A stretch of 64,000 nt of DNA from Hofstenia miamia (Eukaryota; Xenacoelomorpha; Acoela), in contig SCFE01000016.1 of assembly GCA_004352715.1 (NCBI GenBank), forward strand, positions 1,927,757 to 1,991,756. Reading direction: 5' to 3'. The translations under genes were made by a program, and so were the position numbers. This document shows, piece after piece, positions 36,088 through 49,339 of this stretch. Numbering within the stretch: position 1 is the stretch's first letter; each line of letters starts with the position of its first letter. The notes under the pieces were generated by a model that was given only the letters and a program-made list of their open reading frames with translations, did not search any database and was not told where the DNA came from.

Positions 36088-38059
36088 NAAATAAAAATTA
36101 TCTAGTTGAATATCTAAATTATAAAGTCAATGAAATATCTGAACTATGTAATAATTATAACTCTCTAAATATATTCGGTGACTTTAATATTAATTACTTT
36201 AATTCATATGAACGAAATTCTATAAATGAAATGTCTGCCACTTGTAATCTTCGTTGTGTTAATACAGTTTGTCCAACCCGAATGAACAATTTAATTGATT
36301 ACTTTTTTACTAATTCTGATGATTCCTTCAAATCCTTAATGTTTGAATCATTTAGTGATCAAACACTGTGTACATATATTATTAACAAAACTATTAAAAA
36401 CAAGCAATTTAAATTCATATATGCAAGGGAATATTTATCTTACTCTGATGAAAAAATGGAAAAGGCCCTAAGAAACACCCCATTTAACTATATTTACACG
36501 TTAAATTCTGGACCTAAAATGATTAAATACATTGCAAAAGGGTTAAGATCAAAGCAATTAAATTTCCTTTGTCAAACACCGACGATAACCAAGTCCGTGA
36601 ACTAGTATCGATTAAGCGAGAATTATTTGATCTTGCGAAGTCCGAGCCGACAAAGACTAATTGGACCAATTACGAAAAATCAAAGGAAGTAATTGAGCAA
36701 TTAAGAACAAAAAATTTATCTAAAGCTCGGCAAAAATTCTTTAATCAATTAAACTCTACTCGAGAAAAATGGCGATATGTCCATAAATTTATTAGAAAAT
36801 CTAAAGGTCTTTCATCTGAAATAAATGAATTAAACATCAATAATATGGCCGTAACAGACAAAACTCAAATACTAAATCATTTATATTCAACATTCAAAGA
36901 ACTTGGAAATTTCGACTTTCCACCTTATAAGAAAAAACAAAATTCTGATAATGTCAAAAAATCAAAACAATTTTCCTTTACACTTGCTACAATCAATGAA
37001 TTGAAAAACATTGTTAAGAAACTTGATACCAACAAATCAACCGCTTCTTATAACCTCCCATTTTTTATTATTAAACGTTTTTTTCCTATTTTTGGAGAAC
37101 AATTGTTAATCGCATTTAATCAATGTATTATTGATGGTGAATTTCCAGACTTACTAAAAAAATCAGATATAACTCCTATATTTAAAAAAGGTGACAACCT
37201 AAACGCAAAAAATTATAGACCCATTTGTATTACACATCCTTTTAGCAAACTCTTTGAAAAACTTTGGTATGTTCAAATAAACGCATTCCTAAAATCTGAA
37301 AACATCCTATCACATAAACAATTTGGATTTCGCAATGGCCATAGCACCCAAGACGCAATTCTATCTATTACTCTAATATATCTCATAATAACTGCAGTTG
37401 TGTAGCATTATTAGAGTTAAGTAAGGCATTCAATTAAATGAATTTTGATATTTTGCAAGACAAGATTATAAATCATGAACTTCTTAAAAAATAGACAGCA
37501 GGCCGTAATATTAAACAGTGAAAATTCAAGTTATATTACTACTGACCAAGGGGTACCCCAAGGCACTGTACTTGGCCTTATTTTATTTGCATTTTTTGTA
37601 AATGATATAATAAAACATGTTAAAAACAGCGACATTTACCAATATGCCGACGACGCATGCCTAATAAGTACAGCAAAAAATGCTTTTGATGCTACAAAAA
37701 CCCTCCAAACAGATGTAGAAAAATTAAACAATTATTTTACAAATAATCAACTAAAACTAAATATTGACAAAACTCAATTTATAATTTTTTCACCGAAGGC
37801 ACAAAAAAATCTAATAAGTGATATAGAACTAAAGATAAATAATGAGCCAATAAAGCAAAGTGATTCAGTCAGCTATTTAGGAGTGGAGATAGATAATGAA
37901 TTAAAATTTGAAAAATTTCTACTGAATAAGATTCAAAAAATAACTGCAGGCATTAGATATCGTTATCACTTACGCAATGTAATACCAAGCAATTATCATA
38001 AACAACTGATAGATTCTTTCTGTTTGTCTCATTTCCAATACTGTTCTTTTCTTTTAACT

Positions 38060-38362
38060 TTTGGCGAACTTGTAGAATAGCGACACGCGGAGCACGCGTA
38101 ACACGCGGACTAAATAAACAATAATTTAGGGTCAAAAACGATAGGAACACAATAAAATACTCAAAAAGTTTAAAATGTAATCGATATAGACCGATACCTT
38201 GTCATAATTCAGCACATTTGTAGCAAGCGGTAACACGCGATAGCATGCGGTATATATTTTAGGAATATAGCAAATAAAACCACGAAGTCATTTAATAATA
38301 ATTATCTTTAACTAAAAAATAACAAAATATAATCATATAATTAAGCAAATCTATAAACTTTA
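38060..38362 (+). repeat. Left terminal inverted repeat (~303 bp)
   Basis: Starts TTTGGCGAACTTGTAGAATA and contains CpG-rich words (GACACGCGGAGCACGCG, GGTAACACGCGATAGC). It matches the complement of 39245-39545 over nearly its whole length with few substitutions. Confidence 0.92.
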
Positions 38363-38840
38363 AATTAAGCTTTGATTTTTAGTAAATTTCTTCATTAATG
38401 GGAAGGACTTCAGTAAATTTCAGCGAAAACAAATCTCACCGAAAAACACTATTACAATTAAAATTGTCATACACTATAAGCGATTATATATTAAAATGAT
38501 ATAAATTGTCAAAAAATTAAATTTGGCTATATATGGGGTGATGGCTTCGACAGCATTCGTTACGAGCTTTAATCTTATTCAGAATCTAGCAATAACACTA
38601 AACAAAAATTTGATTATTTTATCGACTAAATAGTAAAGCAAACCTTAATAAACCTTAGTTGGTAATATAATGAAATGAAAATTGTAGTTAATATTACAAT
38701 TTTGAAAATCCATATTACTGTATTAATTAATTAAATTGAAATTTACAGCATATTTAATATAACTATCAGGGTTTTCGAGTACTCGGAATGTTAAGAATTC
38801 AAACTCGAAAAAGCTCGCAAAACTTGATCATAAGAACTCG

Positions 38841-39130
38841 NNNNNNNNNNNNNNNNNNNNNNNNNNNNNNNNNNNNNNNNNNNNNNNNNNNNNNNNNNNN
38901 NNNNNNNNNNNNNNNNNNNNNNNNNNNNNNNNNNNNNNNNNNNNNNNNNNNNNNNNNNNNNNNNNNNNNNNNNNNNNNNNNNNNNNNNNNNNNNNNNNNN
39001 NNNNNNNNNNNNNNNNNNNNNNNNNNNNNNNNNNNNNNNNNNNNNNNNNNNNNNNNNNNNNNNNNNNNNNNNNNNNNNNNNNNNNNNNNNNNNNNNNNNN
39101 NNNNNNNNNNNNNNNNNNNNNNNNNNNNNN
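38841..39130. other. 290-base assembly gap inside the MULE-type element
   Basis: Run of Ns. Its left edge is a segment with CGAGTACTCGG and repeated ACTCG words that recurs in diverged form at about 46118 and 48660. Confidence 0.97.
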
Positions 39131-39244
39131 AAAAATTGTGATCAATTGAATTCATATGTATTTTGCTTGTAAAAGAGCAAAAATGACAATTGTTATTCCA
39201 AATAATGAAGATATTTCACTTAAGATAAAGACTTGATTTAAATC

Positions 39245-39545
39245 AAAAGTTTATAGATTTGCTTAATTATACGATTATATTTTGTTATTTTTTAGTTAAA
39301 GATAATTATTTGTATATAACTTCGTGGTTTTATATGCTATATTGCTTAAATATATACCGCGTGCTATCGCGTGTTACCGCGTGCTACAAATATACTGAAT
39401 TATGACAAGGTATCGGTCTATATCAATTATATTTTAAACTTTTTGAGTATTTTATTGTGTTTCCTATCATTTTTGACCCTAAATTAGTGTTTATTTAGTC
39501 CGCGCGTTACGCGTGCTCCGCGTGTCGCTATTCTACAAGCTCGCC
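39245..39545 (-). repeat. Right terminal inverted repeat (~301 bp)
   Basis: Complement begins GGCGAGCTTGTAGAATAGCG. Several differences from the left arm are CpG in one arm and TpG or CpA in the other. Confidence 0.92.
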
Positions 39546-41147
39546 CTTTTAACTAACCTAAATTCGAAGGATCGTATGCTTCTATCAAAGACATTTAATT
39601 GGTGTATAAAAACTCTAAACTTTGCACAAAAGCATGACGAAGCATCAGTATATCGTAATAAATATAAAATATTATCTCCGCTCTATCAAATTCATATGCA
39701 TATGCTATCTATTTTATTTAAATTCAAATATTTACAAACATCTCTCCTTTCCATTAATGACTATATTAAATTAAATGAGCGATCGCAAAAATTTCTGTGC
39801 TTAGATAAAAATTCTAATGGCTTTCATCACATATCAATTAAATTGTGGAATAATTTAGATTATGGAACGCGAATAGAAATAAACTATAAAAAGTTTAGAA
39901 AAAAATTGAAACAATTTCTTCTAATAAAACAGTATACATTAGAGGACGGTAATACACTTCATGCATTCGAAACATACATCCAACTTTGAGCACCCACAGA
40001 AACATTCACACAAACAATGATTATATTATTATATATTTTACTTATTAATTTGTAGTTATTTATTCTTTTGTCGTGTGTTAGTTTGTAGAATTTTGTATAC
40101 ATTGAGCAATAAATTGGCTTGACTCATCAATTACATTAAAAATTTTATTGTAATATTTGTGTATAAATATTGAGCTGATCGCAAATATCGACCGGTCGTC
40201 ACAACCTCAAATATGCGAGAACATCAACAAGAAGCATTCGACATGAACATTTGTCATTTATTCAATCCCAACTCCAAACTTAATACTAACACCAATCCTT
40301 ACTCTAATCCTTACCCCCTTAATCACAATGATTAATAGTTTCTTTTCAACATTTTTAGTAGGCATGAAAATATTCGTTTGAAAGAATATTGGATATATAT
40401 GGGTATTTTATTTCAATTTTATCATTAATCTAGCAAAGCGCTAATTCCTATGTAATAAATTTATTCAAAATTATACTAGCCTAATTCTCCTGACGAATAG
40501 AAAAGTAGGCAGTTTTCGATATCAAAACCGAGAAACCAACTTACTATTTTGCCAAAATTTTATGACCCTTCAAAGAGTAAACAAGGAAAGAAGATTCATT
40601 CAATTGAAGCAATAAGAAAAAACATCTTAAGCTAAGTTTTTGCAATGGCTATAATCTTCTTTTCAATTCAAAAGAAATAATAGCATTTTCAAGATCAATG
40701 ATTACCCTGAGTGAATAAAAATATTTGGCTAACAATACTAACAATAATAACTTAATATCATATTATATAATATATAATTGTAAAATATAATTATAATATT
40801 ATATAACATAATATATCTGATGACTCTACAGATGTAGTAAAATTTGATAGTATAAATCATTCAATGGGGGATTTTCATGAAATTTTGAAAAGTTTCAAAA
40901 TATCTCATTTTCTTATTGGAAATTTAAAAAAAATTGTTGCCAGTTTTTAAAATTTTCTATATTTTTTAATATTACTACATTTATTTTAATCCCATTATCT
41001 ACATTGATTGGTTTGATGTCATTTCTGATCTCTTAAATATAGAATTTGCGGAAATTTTTTGGAAAACACATTAAATATTAATATTTATTTATAGATTTTA
41101 CAGAATATATTTAATTAAAAGTATACTAATTTTAAATAAGTGCATTA

Positions 41148-41560
41148 ATGAAGTTTTGCAATACTTTTAGTATAGTTATAATAAAAGCAACATCAATAAA
41201 TTTGTCAATGATAATGGACTTAATGCTTGCATGCTTCTATTCCAAATCTACAATTTATAGCCAACCAGGGTTTGCAAACACTAAATTAAGCAATTCAATG
41301 CACTCAAATTACAGAGAAAAGGCCATTTGTTTTTGTAGAGTTACAGTGAATTCAGGATTGCAATGTTTAATTACTCTTGAACACAAGGTCAGCTCCTCCA
41401 CATATATATGCATTATTGAAGTGGGTGGAAAAAATGGAGACATTATCTGTGATATGTAAGGGATGTCTTGCCCAAACAGAGGGATGTAAAGGTGTAGTTG
41501 CATTTATTTTGTGGTTGTATTGCTAAAGTGTTGAACCCTCTACAACAGATGTTGAATGCT
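41148..41560 (+). pseudogene. Possible decayed SWIM-type zinc-finger protein fragment
   Basis: A 103-codon plus-strand frame is followed, after two stops in the same frame, by a cluster SCPNRGM, RCSC and VVVLLKC. This loosely resembles the SWIM pattern CxC...CxH seen in transposon-derived proteins. The expected His is absent and the match is weak. It lies between the arms of the 40.87/45.35-kb inverted repeat. Confidence 0.25.
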
Positions 41561-41992
41561 ATTGGGGAAAATTACACCTGTCTCTTGTAAAGGCTTCTTT
41601 CATCAAGGTAAATTGTTTTTTTTTGTTTGAATTCTACTAACACATATTTAGACATCTGATTTTTACATTCATTGAGTTTCTCAAAATCTTTGATAAATTT
41701 ACAAAATTCAGCATTTATTGATGAGACATTTTCTGTAATTTCCCCAAGTTCATTGCTTGCTAAGCTCAAATCTCCAAACTTTTATTTAAGTATGTTCATA
41801 AATATGCTAATAAAAAAACATATAAAAGTTTCTGCAGATGATTTTTTGCAGCATGTTGAGGATTCTTTAGCATCAGCATTGTCTTCCATTTTACAAGATT
41901 TGGAATGAGAGATACTGTAGAGTCGCTCAGGGAACCTTAGTGCCATTTATATCTTTTTATTTCGATCTAAATCAATTGTATTCTGACGTCAC

Positions 41993-42992
41993 NNNNNNNN
42001 NNNNNNNNNNNNNNNNNNNNNNNNNNNNNNNNNNNNNNNNNNNNNNNNNNNNNNNNNNNNNNNNNNNNNNNNNNNNNNNNNNNNNNNNNNNNNNNNNNNN
42101 NNNNNNNNNNNNNNNNNNNNNNNNNNNNNNNNNNNNNNNNNNNNNNNNNNNNNNNNNNNNNNNNNNNNNNNNNNNNNNNNNNNNNNNNNNNNNNNNNNNN
42201 NNNNNNNNNNNNNNNNNNNNNNNNNNNNNNNNNNNNNNNNNNNNNNNNNNNNNNNNNNNNNNNNNNNNNNNNNNNNNNNNNNNNNNNNNNNNNNNNNNNN
42301 NNNNNNNNNNNNNNNNNNNNNNNNNNNNNNNNNNNNNNNNNNNNNNNNNNNNNNNNNNNNNNNNNNNNNNNNNNNNNNNNNNNNNNNNNNNNNNNNNNNN
42401 NNNNNNNNNNNNNNNNNNNNNNNNNNNNNNNNNNNNNNNNNNNNNNNNNNNNNNNNNNNNNNNNNNNNNNNNNNNNNNNNNNNNNNNNNNNNNNNNNNNN
42501 NNNNNNNNNNNNNNNNNNNNNNNNNNNNNNNNNNNNNNNNNNNNNNNNNNNNNNNNNNNNNNNNNNNNNNNNNNNNNNNNNNNNNNNNNNNNNNNNNNNN
42601 NNNNNNNNNNNNNNNNNNNNNNNNNNNNNNNNNNNNNNNNNNNNNNNNNNNNNNNNNNNNNNNNNNNNNNNNNNNNNNNNNNNNNNNNNNNNNNNNNNNN
42701 NNNNNNNNNNNNNNNNNNNNNNNNNNNNNNNNNNNNNNNNNNNNNNNNNNNNNNNNNNNNNNNNNNNNNNNNNNNNNNNNNNNNNNNNNNNNNNNNNNNN
42801 NNNNNNNNNNNNNNNNNNNNNNNNNNNNNNNNNNNNNNNNNNNNNNNNNNNNNNNNNNNNNNNNNNNNNNNNNNNNNNNNNNNNNNNNNNNNNNNNNNNN
42901 NNNNNNNNNNNNNNNNNNNNNNNNNNNNNNNNNNNNNNNNNNNNNNNNNNNNNNNNNNNNNNNNNNNNNNNNNNNNNNNNNNNNNNNNNNNN
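41993..42992. other. 1000-base assembly gap
   Basis: Exactly 1000 Ns, presumably nominal size. The long open frames through it are artefacts. It lies near the left edge of the CpG-depleted block; CpG is already sparse from about 40.6 kb. Confidence 0.97.
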
Positions 42993-45535
42993 ATGAAATA
43001 TATATGCAACTTAATATGCATTATTTTAGATTAACAAATTATGTTTATATTTGCATAAATATACATGAGTTTGGCAGCCACTCCTGATGGGGTTTCACAT
43101 GATTATGTAATTGAAGTGAAGTAATAGATTGATCTCCTATTAGATGATAAATTTAAGTAAACCCCAAGTACTATGCCCAAATCCTGTTACAGATGCTGAT
43201 GGCTGAAAAGAATGCTGGCATATTTTGTGTTGGCATTCCAAGAATGCCACTGATTTTTAATTGACTACCATTAAGGTTGAATTTAATGGAGATTTCATAT
43301 ACCCAATAATTACTAGATCAATTGATTTTTTGAAAAAAACATATATTTAATATATTGCTATATATATAATGGTTGAGTATTTGTGTTTTATAGAACTGTA
43401 CAATTCAGTATGGTATTTTTGCAGGTTGAACTTCTGCCAAGTCCTTTATAATTTGCACATCATTTTAACAATATGAAATAAATAACCTAAAGTTCACATT
43501 TAATTGCAAGATTTGTTATAAATCTAAATAATTGAGCCAACTAGATTCAAGCAAATATTTCTTAGTCAACTAAGTTCTCAGCATACCATTTCACTATGGC
43601 TCAATAACAATAGAGAAGCTGTAAACTAGAAAAGGCATTGCTTACTAACCCTGATCAGCAATGTTCTAAACATATTTAATATTATAGCAAGAAATAATAA
43701 TAATTTATAAAATCATGTATGCTGAGACAAATAAAAAGTTAGTTACCATTAATGGGGTTTGGGAGGAAATATATCTTGCAGAGAGCAGACCTCAATCTGC
43801 TCAAGAGATGGGAGAGACATCTTAAATTCTAGGTTGTAAATTGCAAAGAGCACAGGCAAATATGTAAAAATGATACATATTTGAAATTGATTTAATAGGA
43901 AACTTTGCATGTGAATGAAGTGAATTGAATTCCTGAACTCTTCTAATTATTCTTTCTACATTGATTCAACATGCAGCTAATAGTTAATTAAATAATGAAT
44001 ATGTTTTAGATAGTATGTTTTTGCTTGAAACAGAAGGGGATATCTAAACCATGCAACCTTTCAATTACAGCAATGATACTAGTGACTTGAAATGTTGAAC
44101 TGCCAAAATTTGTGACTTTGGAGGCAAACAGCAGCCTGAAATTTTCCACCATAAACATAGGATATGAAATTTATGTAGCCATCAGGATGCTTAATTGTAT
44201 TTCTATTTTTATATTATAACCAAATTAAGTATTGTGCAGTGGTGTCAGAAAGTTTCTGAACAAGGATTTCAAAACAATCAATGATAGAATTGATTTCTGA
44301 AAAATTGGATTGGAAATTTGAATGGATATGGGATTGAACAATTTCATAACTTTAGAAATAAATGAATTTTTTCAATGAAGCAGATAACTTAGATAAATAA
44401 ACAGATATAATGCAACTGATGGTAGATTCCAACACATTAAAAATATCTGCAATTTCAGTATTGGGCAGCCAAAGTAGTTGGGGAATATTCAGACATAAGA
44501 TAGGAAAACACAATAATATCAGGACTTTCATAAAAATAATATGTTTGATGAAAGTTGTCTGTGGATTCTAAAATATTCACTTAGTGAGAAATACACAACT
44601 GCATATGAAATGTACTATTGTTTGGGCAGATTTTTGGTAATGTTCTAATTCACATGTCTGACATTCTTTATCAAATGAAAGAGAAAATTCAGTTTCTCTT
44701 GAATAGGGTGATAATTCTTTCTATTGTTGAATAGGTGAGTGCACAGGTGATTGTTTTGATGTTCATGGTGCTTGATGGCAGACAAACAATTGTAGGAGCA
44801 TGCTAAGCTTAAATATTTTTTTGGATTTTTGAATAAAACTTGATAATAATTTAAAATATCATTTTTTAAATTGAAAAGTTTTTCACAAACAAACATAGGG
44901 TATTTTGGTAGATTTTGGCATCTTTTTATTCACATCATTAAACCAAGAAATTCACAAATTTCTGATCATTGGAATACTCAAAAACCAAACATTAGGATTA
45001 TTTTTACTTGTTACATGACATGTTGGAACAAAACAGCACTTATATCTCATATTACTCTAAAAAGTTAATAATTGTTATAATATGCTTGTTGATCATTGAA
45101 AAAATATAATCTGTGTACTATACTAATAAATAAAATAAAAAAGAATCAACATTTTCAGCCTGAAATGAGTTAGCAATACCTCAGAAAAATCCATTATTTT
45201 AAGCAAGTTTCAATATTGAAAAATATAAATATAAAAACTTGTACCTTAAAATTTTCTTCAAAAAAATATGCCAACTCTAAATGTAAAAAGTCTAATGATA
45301 TAAACAATACAATACATACATAACACTATTATAGTTTTCAGTATTTAAGAGGTCAGAAATGGTGTAATAAAATTGAAAATTGTAATGGGATTAAAAAAAA
45401 TGTGTAATATTGTAAAATCTAGGAAATATTAAAAACTGGCAAACATTTTTTTGCTAATTTCACTAGTGATTATATAAAAATTACATATTTTAAAACATTT
45501 CAAAATTTCATAAAAATCCCCCATTGATTTTAAAT

Positions 45536-48500
45536 TGTATTACTTATTAATATGGACAGCACAATATCCCAGCACTCCAGTCATTTACTGTATATTTTTG
45601 TCATTCTAGTAACATGGTGAAGTTTGCACTGCAGGGTGAATTCCATACAATGATTACTGAAAAGAAGCATTTAAGTAAAACTTATATTTTTTATATAAAT
45701 TCAGATCACTACACTTTTAAGTTATTTTTTATCTTCATTATATTAGTCAATTAAGTAAATTAAATACAAAGACAATCTAATATTAAGCAATTGTTTCAAT
45801 TTTAATGTTTTCAAATTGAGCTTGAGTTACTTTTTTCAAATTTAAGTAATTATGTTTCACAAGTTACTTTAAAAGAAAATTCTAAACTTGATCAAATTTT
45901 TTAATATTTTATCCCAAATCCAAGTTTTTTCAATTGATAAAGAAACTGAAATTTTAAGTGCATTTTCATATAAGTTCCAATTCAAGTTTTTTAATTAAGT
46001 TTTGCACATGCAAATTATTATAATGTCAATGATAGCAAAAAGAATAGCTTCATAAACATTAGAATTAGAAATAATATTTAATTACATTTTATATTTTAAA
46101 AATAAATTTCTATGCCAGTGCTATCAAGTACTTGGAATGTTAAGGCTCAGAAAAGAAATCATTATTAATACTAAGTGTGAACTAAATTTAAAATTCACTT
46201 GAAAATCAGAGTTTTTTAACTATAACTATTCAGAATTGGGAATTAGAAAATACTCAAACTCAATCTTCACTAAGGTTACTAAGTGATACATGGTAAGGCA
46301 CTATGTAATTTTGAAAATATATAATGAGCAATTTTCTGAAGATGTAGTGGAAAATATAAAAGGCCATGCTTCCTTCAGCAACACAACAGAAAATTATACT
46401 AGAGCTTCAACAAAGTAGTGGAACCTATACATGACACTCATATTGGTAATCAGTATTTTAATGCATGTTAACACTAAGTTTTGAGTGAATGATTATTTTT
46501 TGCTCATTCTATTTGAGAAACTACATTGAAAGCTAACTCAAATAACTGTGTATCAAGAATTTGCATAAGTTGCTTCTGAAAAACTTTAGTGACTGACTTA
46601 GGGAGAGAAATTTCTCTAACCATTAGAAATTAGAAATGTCATTACTCCACAAATGTCCCATTACTTGAAATATAGGACACACTCTTTTAAATCAAATCTC
46701 TTGATTATATAATAATTAAGGTATAGTTACATTGCTTAGTGTCAAATTATGAAGCATTGATGCAATTCATAATCAGTTAAGATGAAAATTTATCTTGTAT
46801 TCAATTATTTCTTGAATAGGCAACAGAAATTGACATACAGTATGAATAACAAAACAATATATGTTTGTAAAGTTAAGTACCACTGAGCAAATAAATTCAG
46901 TAAATTTAATAAAAAAATAATTATATAATTATATATAGAAATTTAATGAATTACTACACTGCCTAAAGTAATGTGCATAATATTAACAATCATAAGCTTA
47001 TTCAATTATATCAATGTTTCATCATGCTATGAAGTTTCAAGTAATTATAAAGTGGCTAGGTAATAATGTTGTTAGTTTCTATTGTTTACATTAATTTCTC
47101 ACCCTATCACTAGGTAATATAAATATTATGAGAATTGCTTTTTCTAAATACATTTTATGAGTTGAGTTAGCACAGACAATTTGTTAAGATGTTGCATAAA
47201 TATGCATATAAAACAAATGATTTTTTATTTTACATTGGGGCTCTTCTATAGCTACAATTCCTTTCTGTTATTTAATAGATACAAATTCTTAACAGGCTAA
47301 GCATTCAATATTCTTAAGTTGTTAATTATTATATGCAGGATCAGGGCTAAAATTAACAAATGTGCTGATAGGTGTTGAAGTCCTCAATAAGTAGAGTAGT
47401 AGGAATCTGCAGAGTGATTCTAGATTAGAGACATTTATGATGATAAAACTAGCACTTAGGATATGCTGTGTAACTGCACAGAGTTGTTTCTAGTAAATAT
47501 ATTATAGGAGAATGCAAAGAAATATATAAATCAGAAAATATTGCATATCTTTAATCTTGACAGCTCAGCTCATACTGAACCATTATTTACTACTAAAAAC
47601 TTACTCAATCATTGCTTACCCTGGTAAAGTCAAATTGGCCTATAAGAAGCTTCTCTTGTTGCTGTAAGTTTCCTGAGAAAAGTATTTCAACTTTCCAGAG
47701 AAAACATTTGTTATGTCATGATATGTTCCTCAAATGCATTCCAATAGAACACAACAGTCTAAAACAAAAAAATAGCTGGGCATAACAATGGAACTGATAA
47801 TTAATAATTACAAATTTTGAGATTCAGAAGGAAACCAATGTGAAGTCATTAAAATTCTTAGATTAGATACACTAAACATTCAGAGAGAAAAGTAAAGCAG
47901 CATTGATCTTGAAGAGACCATAAATGATTGCCCCAAGTAAATCTGTGAATAACTGGATTGATCATACCACCACATAATGTTAAATGAAACTCCAACTCCA
48001 CAAAAAGCACAAAGCTCTATGACAGCCCAAGACATTATCATTCAAATTTTTTCTGAATTTGAACATATAATATGCAATACAAGAAGAAGAGCATGAAATA
48101 TCTCTGATAATAATTCAATTATACCTGAGATAAACAATGATATGACAATCAAGTTTTAAAATATTATGGTATAATTCTACAGTTGAATTTTATAAGTAAT
48201 CACTTAAAATTGACAAATGGAACTAACACTTAAATTGGCATTAAGTCAAAAAAACTTTGGAATGAATGAGAAAATGATTCCCACTTAACCCATATTTGGA
48301 CATTTCACAACAACAGCATAATAGAACTATGAATATATACTTCTAAGGATTTCTAGAGATTTCATTAATATTTCTTCAATAATGTTAGAAAATACTTTCC
48401 TGCATAAAAATAACTTATATGTTGCTTTTCTTGATTTTATTTTGGTATTTTTGTCTTTTGATGGAACTCTAACACTTCTATTATGACAAAGAATACATCA

Positions 48501-49339
48501 ACTTCCACAAATTGTTAACCTCTATCTCTTTAGGTAATCATTGTTTCTTAAACCAAATTTTGAAACTAAAAATCTGAAATGAAATTACTTTTGTGATTGA
48601 ACCAAATAAAAAAGTTTTGAAATTGAAATAAAACCAAAAAAATATCCAATATTATAATTAGGGTTTTCAAGTCAAGTTCAAGTTGCTCAGTCTGATTTCA
48701 GTTTTTATTTTTCAATTTTGACTTTAAGTAATTTTGAGCAGAATTCTGAGTTCTCCTAATTTCAAGATTTTAAAGTAACATACAATATATTTACAGTAAT
48801 TATAAGTTTTGTTAGCTAAAAAATATTTATTTAAAGTTGATAAGGAAACTGAAATTTTGTGGTATTTTTTAGTTGATTTTCAATTGAGTTTAAGTTCTAG
48901 TATTGATGATTGCTCTTCTGAGTTTTCTGATCATGTTTTGCAAGACCATTTGAGTTCAATTTCTTAATATTCAATATACTTAAAAACCCTTATTCTGTTT
49001 GGCTGTGCAAACAGTGAATTTTAGACTGGACAAATATTGCACATATTAAGTGTACAAAGTAAACAAATTTTGTACACATACCACCAGTCTACAAATTTTA
49101 GCTTTTTCTTTGAGGCAAAATAACTTTTCTAGACCAATTTTTTGTGCTGGCTTCAAAAATTCTTTAAACAGCAAGTTGATGTCTAGTAAATGAAATATTA
49201 CTATTTCAATTTTACTAACAAAAATTTTAGAATAAAATCACAAAAGTAGTATTTATGAAATGCTTAGCATAACTTTTTCTTATGCAAGTAGCATCTGATT
49301 GATCTCTGATTAAGTTTCAACACTAATCTCCCATCATAT
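45536..49339. other. Unassigned CpG-free sequence with diverged repeats
   Basis: No exon or domain recognised. 46118-46145 (CAAGTACTTGGAATGTTAAG) is a copy of 38774-38796 (CGAGTACTCGGAATGTTAAG) with both CpGs changed. 48658-48960 and 45810-45990 share CAAGTTCAAGTT-like and GATAA-GAAACTGAAATTTT words, suggesting further copies of one repeat family. Confidence 0.55.

Larger units (their letters stand above)
38060..39545. mobile_element. Mutator-like (MULE-type) non-autonomous element inserted in the LINE
   Basis: 1486 bp bounded by long inverted repeats and a 9-bp direct repeat, CTTTTAACT (38051-38059 and 39546-39554). Removing the element and one direct repeat restores the LINE reading frame across the junction, so insertion was precise. 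Long terminal inverted repeats plus a 9-bp target duplication are the signature of Mutator-like elements. No transposase is visible in the interior, which contains a 290-base gap, so it looks non-autonomous, though coding sequence hidden in the gap cannot be excluded. Confidence 0.85.
36089..40110 (+). mobile_element. LINE retrotransposon (APE endonuclease + reverse transcriptase), split by a DNA transposon
   Basis: The best preserved LINE in the window. The C-terminal part of the endonuclease has IFGDFNINYF (GDFN box) and SDQTL near 36355. The reverse transcriptase follows: DITPIFKKGD, NYRPICITHPFSKLFEKL, HKQFGFRNGHSTQDAI, a SKAFN relic next to a stop, GVPQGTVLGLILF and YADD (37643-37654), then SYLGVEIDNELKF. 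The C-terminal part continues after the insertion from 39555 with KTFNW and ends in a TGA at about 39987. A frameshift near 37390, a stop near 37435 and a small deletion before 37475 make it inactive. The non-coding 3' end has an AATAAA near 40109. The 5' part is missing at the single N. The family is also represented at 3.96-6.24 kb. Confidence 0.88.
40868..45535. repeat. Inverted repeat pair (~175 bp arms), 40868-41042 and 45353-45535
   Basis: The left arm on the plus strand contains AATGGGGGATTTTCATGAAA, GCCAGTTTTTAA, TTTTAATCCCATTA and TTTCTGATCTCTTAAATA. The complement of the right arm contains AATGGGGGATTTTTATGAAA, GCCAGTTTTTAA, TTTTAATCCCATTA and TTTCTGACCTCTTAAATA. Similarity fades at both arm ends. 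The arms could be termini of a 4.7-kb element that includes the 1-kb gap, or two copies of a short repeat. No clear target-site duplication was found. Confidence 0.75.

Noticed and set aside
41940-43034. Long open frames across the 41993-42992 gap
   Set aside because: Created by 1000 Ns; only 10-17 real codons at either end.
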